Below, piece by piece: positions 1-7,900 of a DNA stretch of 17,125 nucleotides. A program made the translations under genes and the position numbers. The stretch is from positions 1 through 17,125 of the forward strand of contig WQUS01000038.1 of assembly GCA_009781965.1 (NCBI GenBank). Direction: 5' to 3'. Below the pieces are notes generated by a model. The model was not told the DNA's origin. It was given only the letters and a program-made list of their open reading frames with translations, and searched no databases. Positions within the stretch are counted from its first letter, which is position 1, and the number at the start of each line of letters is the position of its first letter. This DNA is from Bacillota bacterium (GTDB lineage: Bacteria > Bacillota > Desulfotomaculia > Desulfotomaculales > Desulfallaceae).

Positions 1-2
1 GG

Positions 3-260
3 CTGGTGAACCTGCAGTCGGTGGCGGAATTGCGCGAAAGCGGCTTCAAAAGGGTTTATCTTACTGCGAAGGCCCCGATTCCCGCCGGCTATTTCCCCGC
101 CGGCAATATCGCGGAGCTGAAGCAGGAGGGCCCGGAAGCCTCCTTTGTGTACAAAGGCGATGTGGACGCGCTCTTTAAGCAAATCGCCGCCCTGGACATA
201 GTGGACGCCTTTGTTGAGGAACCGACGCTGGAAGAGATTTTCATCCATTACTACGAATAG
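3..260 (+). CDS. ABC transporter ATP-binding protein, C-terminal fragment
   Basis: This is the last 85 codons of a gene that begins before the window; the frame is open to the left edge, so the GTG at position 6 is not a real start. The Walker and signature motifs would lie upstream and are not visible. The visible part looks like the accessory C-terminal domain (DUF4162-like) of drug- or antibiotic-type ABC-2 ATPases, and it ends in the typical EEPTLEEIFIHYYE pattern. Two ABC-2 permease genes follow directly, the first starting 11 bases after this stop, which is the standard ATPase-permease-permease operon order. The protein should be the cytoplasmic, ATP-hydrolysing subunit of that exporter. 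The substrate cannot be told from the sequence. Confidence 0.85.
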   Translation: MVNLQSVAELRESGFKRVYLTAKAPIPAGYFPAGNIAELKQEGPEASFVYKGDVDALFKQIAALDIVDAFVEEPTLEEIFIHYYE

Positions 261-270
261 GAGGATGGGC

Positions 271-1062
271 ATGGTCATCTTCAAATCTGAGCTGCGGCAG
301 CTGCGCCTTTATACGATCTGCTGGAGCGCCTGCATGGCGGTTCTCATATTTCTGATGCTGCCGATGTATGTGAATATGATTGCCTCGGGCGCGGTGGATT
401 TGAGCGCCATGGGAAGTAACAGCCTGTTCGAAACCCTGGGGACAGACATCACCATCCTCTCCACGCCTATCGGCATGTTTGGCTGGCTGACTTCGTTTTT
501 CGCCCTCGCCGGCGGCGTCAACGGCATGTTTCTGGGCTTGCAGGCTTTCACCAAGGAGACGGTGGGCAAATCCGCCGAGTTTCTTTACACCAAGCCCTAT
601 CGGCGCGGCTCGGTTTATGGGGCGAAAGTTGCCGCCGGGCTGGTCTCGGCCGTAATCACCGGCCTGTTTTATCTCCTCGGCGCCGCCGCTTCCGCGCTGC
701 TCAACCTAGGCGGTCTGGCTGGCCGGCCTTTTTTGCTGATCGCTTTGTCTTTGCTGCTGATTGAAATTTTCTTTGTGCTTTGCGGCGCTTTCCTCGGAAC
801 GCTATATGGCAAAATCCGTACGCCGTTGCTCGCCTCCGCCGGAATAGTGTTCTTTTTTTATATCCTCGCCGCTTTCGCGGACAAAGTGCAAGCCGGCGGA
901 CTCAAATACTTTACGCCCTTCGCCTGGTTTAGTATGAGCGGCATTGCGCACAAGGGCGGTTACAGCGCCGGCTACACAGCGGCATTGGCGCTCTTTTGCT
1001 GTGTGTTTTATCTGGCGGGGCGTCTGGCTTTCATAAAAAAAGATATCCCGTTCATATCGTGA
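271..1062 (+). CDS. ABC-2 type transporter permease (first of a paralogous pair)
   Basis: A 263-residue membrane protein. The start at 271 is chosen because TAGGAGG at 258-264 lies six bases before it; the ATG at 265 abuts that site, and a further upstream start at 211 would overlap the ATPase gene. About six hydrophobic segments can be seen: residues near 14-36, 68-90, 120-145, 150-178, 184-204 and 232-252. After the second segment comes a cytoplasmic stretch with KETVGKSAEFLYTKP, a pattern shared with the next gene (KESRDRTAEFIFTKP), so the two permeases are paralogues that probably form a heterodimer. The stop is followed at once by the ribosome site of the next gene, so the operon is tightly coupled. 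The protein should form half of the membrane channel of the exporter powered by the upstream ATPase. Substrate unknown. Confidence 0.88.
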   Translation: MVIFKSELRQLRLYTICWSACMAVLIFLMLPMYVNMIASGAVDLSAMGSNSLFETLGTDITILSTPIGMFGWLTSFFALAGGVNGMFLGLQAFTKETVGKSAEFLYTKPYRRGSVYGAKVAAGLVSAVITGLFYLLGAAASALLNLGGLAGRPFLLIALSLLLIEIFFVLCGAFLGTLYGKIRTPLLASAGIVFFFYILAAFADKVQAGGLKYFTPFAWFSMSGIAHKGGYSAGYTAALALFCCVFYLAGRLAFIKKDIPFIS

Positions 1063-1074
1063 GGTGAACAGATC

Positions 1075-1878
1075 ATGATCAGCATATTAACCAATGAACT
1101 GCGCCGCACCCGCTTTGGCCTGCTCATCTGGAGCGCCCTCGCCGGGCTGATCATCTTTTTCGGCGTCCTGGAGTACCCGGCTCTGCGGGGAATCATGAGC
1201 TCCGCCGGCCCCGGCGCGCTGGAACAGGCTCTGGCTGGGATCCCGGCAACCGGACAGCTGCTCTTCGGCGTATACCGGGTGGATTTCAGTCAGCCCATGG
1301 GCTATTATATCGTGATGTACTATTGGACGGGGCTAATCGTCTTCGTCCACGCGATGTACACCGGCGCCTCCATCATCTCGAAGGAGAGCCGCGACAGGAC
1401 GGCGGAGTTTATCTTCACCAAACCGGTTAAACGGAGCGGCATTGTCCGGGCCAAGACCCTCGCCGGACTGATCAGTATTCTGGCGGTAGGCGTCACAGTC
1501 ATCCTTCTTTCCGCCCTGGGTATGCTTCCCGTCACGCGGGACCCTGGCTTCTACCGGCAGATCACGGTCATCGGCGCCGGCATGCTGCTTACCCAAGGGG
1601 TACTGCTGGCCCTGGGCCTTTTGTGCGGCGCGGTTTTCCGGACTTACCGGCTTGCTGTGTCCGCGGCGATGCTATTGCTTGGACTAAGCTACGGCCTGCT
1701 GTTCGCCGCCCAGTATTATGCCTCGCTCTATTTTCTTTCGCCTTTGGCCTATTTCGAAATTTCGCGCACCGCCGCTAACGGGCTCGACAGCCGCTACGTC
1801 CTGCTTGCCGTTGCCGTAATCGCCCTGTGCCTGTTTATTACGCTGCGGCTGTACAGAAGAAAGGCCCTGGTGGTGTAA
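1075..1878 (+). CDS. ABC-2 type transporter permease (second of the pair)
   Basis: A 267-residue membrane protein preceded by GAGGTGA at 1061-1067, seven bases before the ATG. Hydrophobic segments lie near residues 16-34, 80-100, 138-158, 166-188, 192-214 and 240-258. The cytoplasmic motif KESRDRTAEFIFTKP near residue 103 matches the motif of the preceding permease, with the shared core K-E-x(5)-A-E-F-x-x-T-K-P. It is probably the partner subunit of that permease in an ABC-2 exporter. It is the last gene of the + strand operon. No hairpin with a T-run follows it, so how the transcript ends is not clear; the repeats at 1886-2066 lie immediately downstream. Confidence 0.88.
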   Translation: MISILTNELRRTRFGLLIWSALAGLIIFFGVLEYPALRGIMSSAGPGALEQALAGIPATGQLLFGVYRVDFSQPMGYYIVMYYWTGLIVFVHAMYTGASIISKESRDRTAEFIFTKPVKRSGIVRAKTLAGLISILAVGVTVILLSALGMLPVTRDPGFYRQITVIGAGMLLTQGVLLALGLLCGAVFRTYRLAVSAAMLLLGLSYGLLFAAQYYASLYFLSPLAYFEISRTAANGLDSRYVLLAVAVIALCLFITLRLYRRKALVV

Positions 1879-1885
1879 TTGAAGT

Positions 1886-1938
1886 GGCACGCAAAACCGT
1901 TTAGTCTCGAGGTTCGAGGTTCGAAGTTCGAGGTTCGA
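1886..1938. repeat. Half palindrome arm fused to a heptamer array
   Basis: Bases 1886-1900 repeat the left arm of the hairpin at 1996-2066 (core GCACGCAAAACCGTT). The sequence then passes into about five copies of a 7-base unit, TTCGAGG with variants, at 1905-1938. On the minus strand the order is array, short junction, then right arm, the same order as in the composite repeats at 16943-17032; here the hairpin loop is missing. The array would translate as a repeating EVRGSRF peptide, but nothing indicates that it is a gene. Confidence 0.75.
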
Positions 1939-1995
1939 TTTAAAGCTACTGGGCAATAAGTTTACTGTTCACGCGTTACTCTTCATCATCGAGCC

Positions 1996-2066
1996 GGCAC
2001 GCAAAACCGTTAACCCTGCGCTCATGCTCTTCGAGAAGTCGCTTACGGTTAACGGCTTTGCGTGCC
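1996..2066. repeat. Long palindromic hairpin, interspersed repeat family (left copy)
   Basis: Arms 1996-2015 and 2047-2066 pair over 20 positions with one mismatch, enclosing a 31-base loop. The loop itself contains CTC-TTC-GAG, a possible mini-hairpin. Flank, arms and loop are all related to the copy at 16836-16908; the shared left flank GTTACTCTTCANCATC begins near 1975. The element lies between the convergent ends of the ABC operon and spoVR. No T-run follows on either strand, so it is not a typical intrinsic terminator, though it could still block transcription. Confidence 0.85.
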
Positions 2067-2121
2067 CGGGTTTTAAGGATCAACAAACACTGGCCAGTAA
2101 CAATTTTCTGTGCGGTAACCG

Positions 2122-3600
2122 CTAAAGAAGTTTTTTGCCGACCGTTTCCCCGTCGTATGAGAAAAGAGCCTCTTTGCCATCCAAGACTGTTTCCAGATGC
2201 ACCGGCCGGCCCCAAATTTTAAAGACGTGGGGCAAAGTTTTTTCCACATAAAATACATCCAGGTCAATACCTTCGTGCATATGCTTCAGGTACAGTTCGC
2301 CCCGTTTGGCAAAATCGCCGTTTTGCACCGTAAGGTACGGATAACCGCAATTATAAAGATTTTTTATCAGTCCGTCCCGCACCTTTTCCCAGTCTTTATC
2401 CACCACTTTCCACTCGTAGCCGACTTTTTGATACAGGTACAGATCCAATTCATCGACCAGTTCCCTGGTCAAATAATTGCGGATAAAAGAAAGGTCGTTT
2501 TCCGTTTCCCGGACCTCAAAAATTTTCTTCCGCCCCTCGTTGCCCGGGCGGTTATATCTGGCGCGCTCCTCATCGGTAGGTTGGTCCCAGCGCTTTTCAA
2601 TGTCTTCAAACATTTTCAGTCCCAGTAAATAAGGGTTAATCGTAAAGCGGGAGGGATGAACCACGCCGGCGTGCATTTTGGCAAATTCAATAGCCTCGTC
2701 CGCGGTAAGGTCCAGCTCCCTGATAATCCGCAAATGCCAGTAACTGGCCCAGCCTTCGTTCATTATTTTGGTCTGCATTTGGGGCCAGAAATACAACATT
2801 TCTTCCCGCAGCACGGATAAAATATCGCGCTGCCATTCTTCCAGGTCCCGGGCATATTCAGCCATAAACAACAGCAGGTCTTTTTCCGGCCGCCGGGGCA
2901 GCGTTTTCTCCTGTTCCCCCGGGCCGCCGCAATTACCGGCGCCCTCCGTCCGGTCCAAATCCCACAGATCGTCATAGGGAGTAGACTCCCGGGTATTTTC
3001 AAGTCCGCATTGACCATGACCGCACCGGGCGCCGGCAGAGCAGCCCTGTCCCCCGCTCTTCCCATCTGCTCCTTGCTTTACCGCCGCCGGAGAAATGTGG
3101 CGCTGGGGATCTATGTGTTCCTGCACCGCAATGACTGAATCTAAAAAATCCTCCACCTTGTCGCGGCCATACTTGAACTCGTACTCTCTAATCCGGCTTG
3201 CCGCCGTGGCCATGTTTTCCACCATTTTTCTGCTGGTGCGCTGAAAGTAATAGTTATTTTTAAAAAAGTCATTGTGGGCCGTCACATGGGCAATAACCAT
3301 CTTGTTCTGGACCAAGGCGTTGCCTTCCAGCAGGAAAGCGTAACAAGGGTCCGAGTTAATCACCATTTCGTAAATGCGGCTCAGGTTGTAATCATACTGG
3401 GTTTTCATTTTATGATAGGCCTTACCGAAGGTCCAATGAGAAAACCTGGTCGGCATACCGTAAGCGCCAAAAGAATAGATAATCTCCGCCGGGCATATTT
3501 CAAAATACATGTCGTAAAAATCCAGGTTAAAACCGCGGGCAATAGCCACGATCTTTTCAATCGCCCGGTCCAACACTTCCATTTCATAGTGCGGCTGCAA
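2122..3600 (-). CDS. spoVR: SpoVR family sporulation protein
   Basis: A soluble protein of about 492 residues in the SpoVR/YcgB family. In Bacillus it is made in the mother cell and is needed for normal spore cortex; its biochemical activity is unknown. Family blocks are clear: LDFYDMYFEICPAEIIYSFG and YGMPTRFSHW near the N-terminus, HVTAHNDFFKNN near residues 105-116, PYDDLWDLD near 208-216, PEKDLLLFM near 238, and QTKIMNEGWASYWH near 276-289. It is somewhat longer than Bacillus SpoVR (about 468) because of a Gly/Cys-rich insert at about 175-205. Start choice: AAGGAG at 3609-3614 is eight bases from TTG at 3600, while ATG 3606 is only two bases away and ATG 3618 has no ribosome site. ATG 3606 remains possible. 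It follows yhbH by a short gap, probably in one transcript. Confidence 0.95.
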   Translation of the reverse strand: MQPHYEMEVLDRAIEKIVAIARGFNLDFYDMYFEICPAEIIYSFGAYGMPTRFSHWTFGKAYHKMKTQYDYNLSRIYEMVINSDPCYAFLLEGNALVQNKMVIAHVTAHNDFFKNNYYFQRTSRKMVENMATAASRIREYEFKYGRDKVEDFLDSVIAVQEHIDPQRHISPAAVKQGADGKSGGQGCSAGARCGHGQCGLENTRESTPYDDLWDLDRTEGAGNCGGPGEQEKTLPRRPEKDLLLFMAEYARDLEEWQRDILSVLREEMLYFWPQMQTKIMNEGWASYWHLRIIRELDLTADEAIEFAKMHAGVVHPSRFTINPYLLGLKMFEDIEKRWDQPTDEERARYNRPGNEGRKKIFEVRETENDLSFIRNYLTRELVDELDLYLYQKVGYEWKVVDKDWEKVRDGLIKNLYNCGYPYLTVQNGDFAKRGELYLKHMHEGIDLDVFYVEKTLPHVFKIWGRPVHLETVLDGKEALFSYDGETVGKKLL

Positions 3601-3608
3601 CGGCATCA

Positions 3609-3614
3609 CTCCTT
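3609..3614 (-). promoter_or_regulatory. Ribosome binding site of spoVR
   Basis: AAGGAG on the minus strand. Its distance is eight bases to TTG 3600 and two to ATG 3606, and it lies inside the longer frame from ATG 3618. It therefore favours the TTG start, which also gives the N-terminal length seen in Bacillus SpoVR. Confidence 0.55.
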
Positions 3615-3646
3615 CCATTTATTTCTGGATTGCCTTAACTATTCGA

Positions 3647-4795
3647 TTAATCATTACGGCTGTGAAAAAAACTCTTTAATGCCGGATAAACATCGGTTTT
3701 GTCCTTGATGCCAATGCTGGTGAAATGTTCATGCTCGATTTTCCTGTAAGCGTTACGCAACGTGCTGCCATAGTAGTAGGCCCCTTCAATTTCACCATAG
3801 CCCACCAGATTGCAGCTCTTGAGCAGTTCTTGCACTAAACGCACACACTGATCATTGTCGGAGGACAGATTGTCGCCGTCGGAAAAATGAAAGGCATAGA
3901 TGTTGTAATCCTGCGGGCTATACCGCTCCTCAATGATCTCCAGAGCTAGTTGATAAACCGAGGAGCAGCGGGTGCCGCCGCTGGCCCCTTTGGTAAAAAA
4001 CTCTTCTTCCGTCGTTTCTTTAGCCTCCACATGGTGAGCCAGAAATACAATCTGTACATTTTGATATTTGGTGCGCAAAAAACGGACCATCCAGAAAAAA
4101 AAGCTGCGGGCAATATATTTTTCCCAAGGACCCATGGAGCCGGATGTATCCATCATGGCTAAAACCACGGCGCTGCTTTCATACTTGAAGGTCACATCCC
4201 AGGTTTTAAAACGCAGGTCATCCCTGGTAATGTCGTATGAGCCGTTTTTTTCACCTTTTAAGGCATTGCGTCTCATCGCTTCCAGAATAGTTCTCTTGCG
4301 GTCGATATTGCCGGAAATGCCGGTCTTGCGGACGTCTTTGAATTCCAGCGCTTCGGAAGCAAGCTCCGGCTTTTTTTTCTGCTGCAGGTTGGGTAAACCC
4401 AGATCCTCGAAAATCAACTGGGCCAGTTCATCAACGGTAATCTCCGCTTCATAATAATCCACTCCCGGCTCCTCGCCGGCGCCGGGATTTTTACCTTGCC
4501 CGTCATTTTTTTGCTGCTCGCTGCCCAGCAGATCTCCTTCCTTGGCATTGCCGTCGCCCTGCCCGCCATACTTGCGGTTGGCGTTATTATACCGAAAATG
4601 GTATTCCTCCAAAGAACGGATAGGCACCTTAATCACTTTTCTGCCGTCAGATAAAATAATGCTTTCCTCGCTTACCACGTCGGCCAAATTTTTTTTAATG
4701 GCTTCTTTCACTTTCTCCCGGTGGCGTTCACGGTCGATTTCGCCTTTGCGGTGCAAAGACCAATCTTCCCGCGTAATAGTGTATTTATCAGCCAT
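3647..4795 (-). CDS. yhbH: Sporulation protein YhbH (UPF0229/DUF444, VWA-like)
   Basis: A 382-residue cytoplasmic protein, close to the length of Bacillus YhbH. The N-terminal part has a basic, helical stretch (DWSLHRKGEIDRERHREKVK) and the family block IKVPIRSLEEYHFRY near residues 56-69. A Gly/Gln/Asn-rich linker follows at about 76-112. The C-terminal half is a von Willebrand A-like domain with an intact metal-site motif DTSGSM at 216-221, then SGGTRCSS and FSDGDN further on. The family is normally found with the serine kinase PrkA and with SpoVR (yeaG-yeaH-ycgB in enterics). Here spoVR follows after a gap of about 46 bases to the chosen start, but prkA is not upstream. Ribosome site is weak (GGGG about eight bases before the ATG). 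A sigma-E-like -10 lies upstream at 4848-4855. Confidence 0.95.
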   Translation of the reverse strand: MADKYTITREDWSLHRKGEIDRERHREKVKEAIKKNLADVVSEESIILSDGRKVIKVPIRSLEEYHFRYNNANRKYGGQGDGNAKEGDLLGSEQQKNDGQGKNPGAGEEPGVDYYEAEITVDELAQLIFEDLGLPNLQQKKKPELASEALEFKDVRKTGISGNIDRKRTILEAMRRNALKGEKNGSYDITRDDLRFKTWDVTFKYESSAVVLAMMDTSGSMGPWEKYIARSFFFWMVRFLRTKYQNVQIVFLAHHVEAKETTEEEFFTKGASGGTRCSSVYQLALEIIEERYSPQDYNIYAFHFSDGDNLSSDNDQCVRLVQELLKSCNLVGYGEIEGAYYYGSTLRNAYRKIEHEHFTSIGIKDKTDVYPALKSFFHSRND

Positions 4796-4825
4796 CTATC
4801 AAACCCCGCTTTTAGTAAATAATCG

Positions 4826-4855
4826 ACCTGGGTTAATCAGGTATTACATTATATG
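4826..4855 (-). promoter_or_regulatory. Putative sporulation promoter of yhbH-spoVR
   Basis: On the minus strand, CATATAAT (4848-4855) differs by one base from the sigma-E -10 consensus CATACAAT. The homologous Bacillus genes belong to the sigma-E regulon (established knowledge). The expected -35 (ATATT-like, about 14 bases upstream) is not evident. TATAAT within it could also serve the housekeeping sigma factor, but no TTGACA is found at 17 bases. An inverted repeat ACCTG-N7-CAGGT (4826-4842) covers the likely start point. Confidence 0.4.
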
Positions 4856-4880
4856 CGGGCCGTGGAAAAACAGCATTGGG

Positions 4881-4935
4881 TAAAAATAAATAACCGTAAT
4901 AACCGGGCGGATCACTCTCCGCCCGGTTATTACGG
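4881..4935 (-). terminator. Rho-independent terminator of the LPXTG gene
   Basis: A perfect 17-bp stem (4894-4910 with 4919-4935, CCGTAATAACCGGGCGG) and an 8-base loop. On the minus strand it is followed by TTATTTATTTTTA. It begins 24 bases after the stop of the surface-protein gene, so it separates that gene from yhbH-spoVR. Confidence 0.93.
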
Positions 4936-4959
4936 ACTATACGGCGCTAAGGCGCTACT

Positions 4960-7900
4960 CTAGCCAAGCCCTTTGGCCCTGGCTGCTTTTCTTCGAACCA
5001 GCAGCGCCACGGCCATAATTCCCATCAGCGCCAAACCGCCGCCGGTGAAGCTGCTGCTTCCCATGCCGCCGGTCTTAGGCAGTATGCCGCCCCATTTAAT
5101 GTTGGTAAATTCTACGGCAGTCGTGGTATCTTTTACCACGGACAGATCGCCGGTGACAGAAGCGTTCACCGCACTGCCGCCGTCCACCTTGTAGCTCGCA
5201 TGGTATCCGGCGGCGTCCTCGCTAATGGTGTACAATCCTACCGGCAGGCCCGTAATGGTCACTGTAGTGTCGCGGGTCATACTAAACCGGCCGCTGCTCA
5301 GTCCGTCCGCTGTGGTGGTCAGCGTTCCCGTACCGCCGGTCTTGTCTACGCTAATGCCTTCCGTACTCAAATCAATAGCCGTTCCGTCACTCTGGATGGT
5401 GAATGTAAACAGGCCTGTATCTCCGGTATCAGCCACCACTTTACTGACGGTCAGGCTGCCCCGGTCAAGCTCCCGCGGTTCATTGGGCACGGCCAGGGTG
5501 GCGTGAAGCAGGCCGGCAATCAGCGCGTCATTGGGATCCAGCTTCAAATCCGGCGGGTAGGCAGCGTCACCGGCGTAAACCGTTATGGCCCTAACCTCCG
5601 GCTCCAGGATCACGTAGTAGCGGTCGTCCCTCAGGCCGCGCACGATTTTAAAGTCATCGCCATAGGGCCCGCCCTTAATGTAGAGTTCGCCGCCGCGCAC
5701 CTCAATAGTGTAATCCGGCGCCGGCGAGTAAGGCTGCGCGGGCGTCAAAGCTTCGTGCAGGACATATTTACCGTCCGTTCCCGGCAATGTTATGTTCGCG
5801 ACGCCCTCCGCGGTGGTGGTAAAAGAGTCAATCAGCTCGCCGAGATTGCCGGCAGCCTGCTGGTCATAGCGGTACAGCTCAAAGTTAACCTTGGCAACAG
5901 GCGCCATTGTTGACGCATTATACTTATTGACCGTGATCTGATACTCCGGCACGGTGTTTCTGGCGTTAACCGTCACTTCCGGCTTGCCGTCGTCAGTCGT
6001 GCCGATATCGCACCGGGCGTTTAGTCCCGAGCCGGACTGGTTGTGCGTATTCCCGTTAACGGTCAGGGTGACGCCGTCAAAGTAAATATAGATTGGCGTC
6101 GGGTCGGTGACATACCCTTGGGGGGCCCGCAGCTCAAGCAACACATAGTAGCCAGGCTCAATGTCGCACCAGTTTTTCAGCATGGTCACGCCGTCCCTGC
6201 CATAACCGTAGACCAACGTATTGCCGTAGCCGTTACTTTGGCCGTCCAGGGTAAAATTGGGGAGGCCTTGATTGGTAACCGTCAACCCTGCCTCATCATA
6301 CTTGTACAAGGCGAATACCGCCCCGGTAAACCAACCGTCGTCCAGCTGTCCCGGATTGGTTATCGTCTGGCCGAATATCTGCTCCGAGCCGTCCTCGTTA
6401 TACTTGACCAAGGAAACCCGCGCCAAGGGAGTATTCGGATTTAACTGATTGTGCACTTGACCGCCGTAAATGAAGATATTCAGGTCATTGTCAACGCCGG
6501 TTTCCGTGCCCAGCGGTATTTCCACAGTCAGCGCCGCGTCTGCAAACATCCGCAGCTCTCCGCCTGAGAAGACCAGGAACCAGACCCGGCCGACATTGGC
6601 GCTGTAATTAGCAGGGGCGCCGGTTTCCACCAACACATAACTGCCGGTGGTCAGCACGGGGCGCTCGCTGTTATCCAGTCCCAGAAACCCGGCGGGCCTC
6701 AGCGTTCCGCCAACCTGGGTCCATGTTCCATCCCCCAGGTCAATATTGGAAAAATCGTCATAAATGCTGTCCGACCGGAAAAGCTCAAAGGTACAGCCGT
6801 CCAGTGGCAGCGGGTAGTTGGACGCAATGGTCATTTTGATGATGTTCAGCCGGACTTCGTCCGGCGCGTTTACGTTGGTGAGCACCCAGTCGTCGTCATA
6901 ATTGCCGTTCCAGTCAAACAGTGGCTGCGTCTTGTCTCCCCCATCAAAAGTAAGCATATTGTCCCGGGGGGTGATCTTGACGGTATTTTGCCACTCGCCG
7001 CTTTTATTGTTCCAGGGACCGTCCTGGCCGCCGGATTTACTTTCCGTAGCGTTATTGCCCACGAAGTAGTAAAAGGTGAAGGCGTTTGTTCCCGGCGGCA
7101 GGCTGAAATCAACGCTGGCGTATGGATCCGACGCATCCGTTCCGGACATTGGCGTACCGGCGCTCCACAGTGGCACAAAGGCCGTCCCGTTCCAGACATA
7201 CAGTTTGCTCAGCAACTCCTGCCCGTTGTTCTGGTCGTAATAGTCCGTGACATAAATGCGCTGGGCCGGCCAACGGTAGTCTGTGGCCACGAGGGGCAGG
7301 TAGTACGGACTGGCCTCCGTTCCGAAATTATCCAGGTAAAAGGCGGGGCTGTTCTGCCCGTTCTGAGCAGGCTTTGTCGCCACGACTTGACCGCCCCAGC
7401 CCAGAGTCCCCTGGAAGAAGGTCATTGCGCTTGCAGGATCGTAAAAGGTCGTTACAGGTATTGTCAGCCCGTCGGGGCCGGCAGGATCTGTTCCTACATT
7501 GATGGTGTAGTTGTTGTATCCGGCGCAAGCCCCGGTAGCGCAGTAGTATATTTCATTACTGGCAGAGGTGCTGTTGTAGGCGGATATCTCACCTGCGAAC
7601 AGTACATTTCCAATTGACATCGATCCGGCTGCGGGAGACGCCCAAATGCCGCCAATGTGGATGCGGTCAATATAGGGGGCGGTCACATTGGCGTCGCCCA
7701 AGGCCATATCGGTAACACAGTTTGTGATGCCGCCGCTTTGGCCGCCCTTGGACCCTACGGCAATCCCGGCGACATAGGGTGAAAAAAAGATGCCGGACAA
7801 GACGGTGTACCTGGCCGGGGCTGCAATGATTGATCCGGATGACTTGCAATTGACCATGGTCAGCCCCGGGCCTGTTCCTGCGCTTTCGTCAAGATAAATA

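Noticed and set aside
211..270. Upstream start of the first ABC permease
   Set aside because: It would overlap the ATPase gene by about 50 bases, adds a non-hydrophobic MLRNRRWKRF tail, and lacks a ribosome site; TAGGAGG points to 271.
1996..2066. Integron attC site
   Set aside because: The arms contain GTTAAC but not the RYYYAAC/GTTRRRY pair in attC layout, no integrase is present and the neighbouring genes are core genes.
1996..2066. Intrinsic terminator between the convergent operons
   Set aside because: The loop is 31 bases and neither strand has a T-run right after the stem.
5200..5913. A 237-codon + strand open frame opposite the surface-protein gene
   Set aside because: It is antisense to a long intact gene with clear domains, has no recognisable domain or ribosome site, and many similar shadow frames occur along this GC-rich gene.
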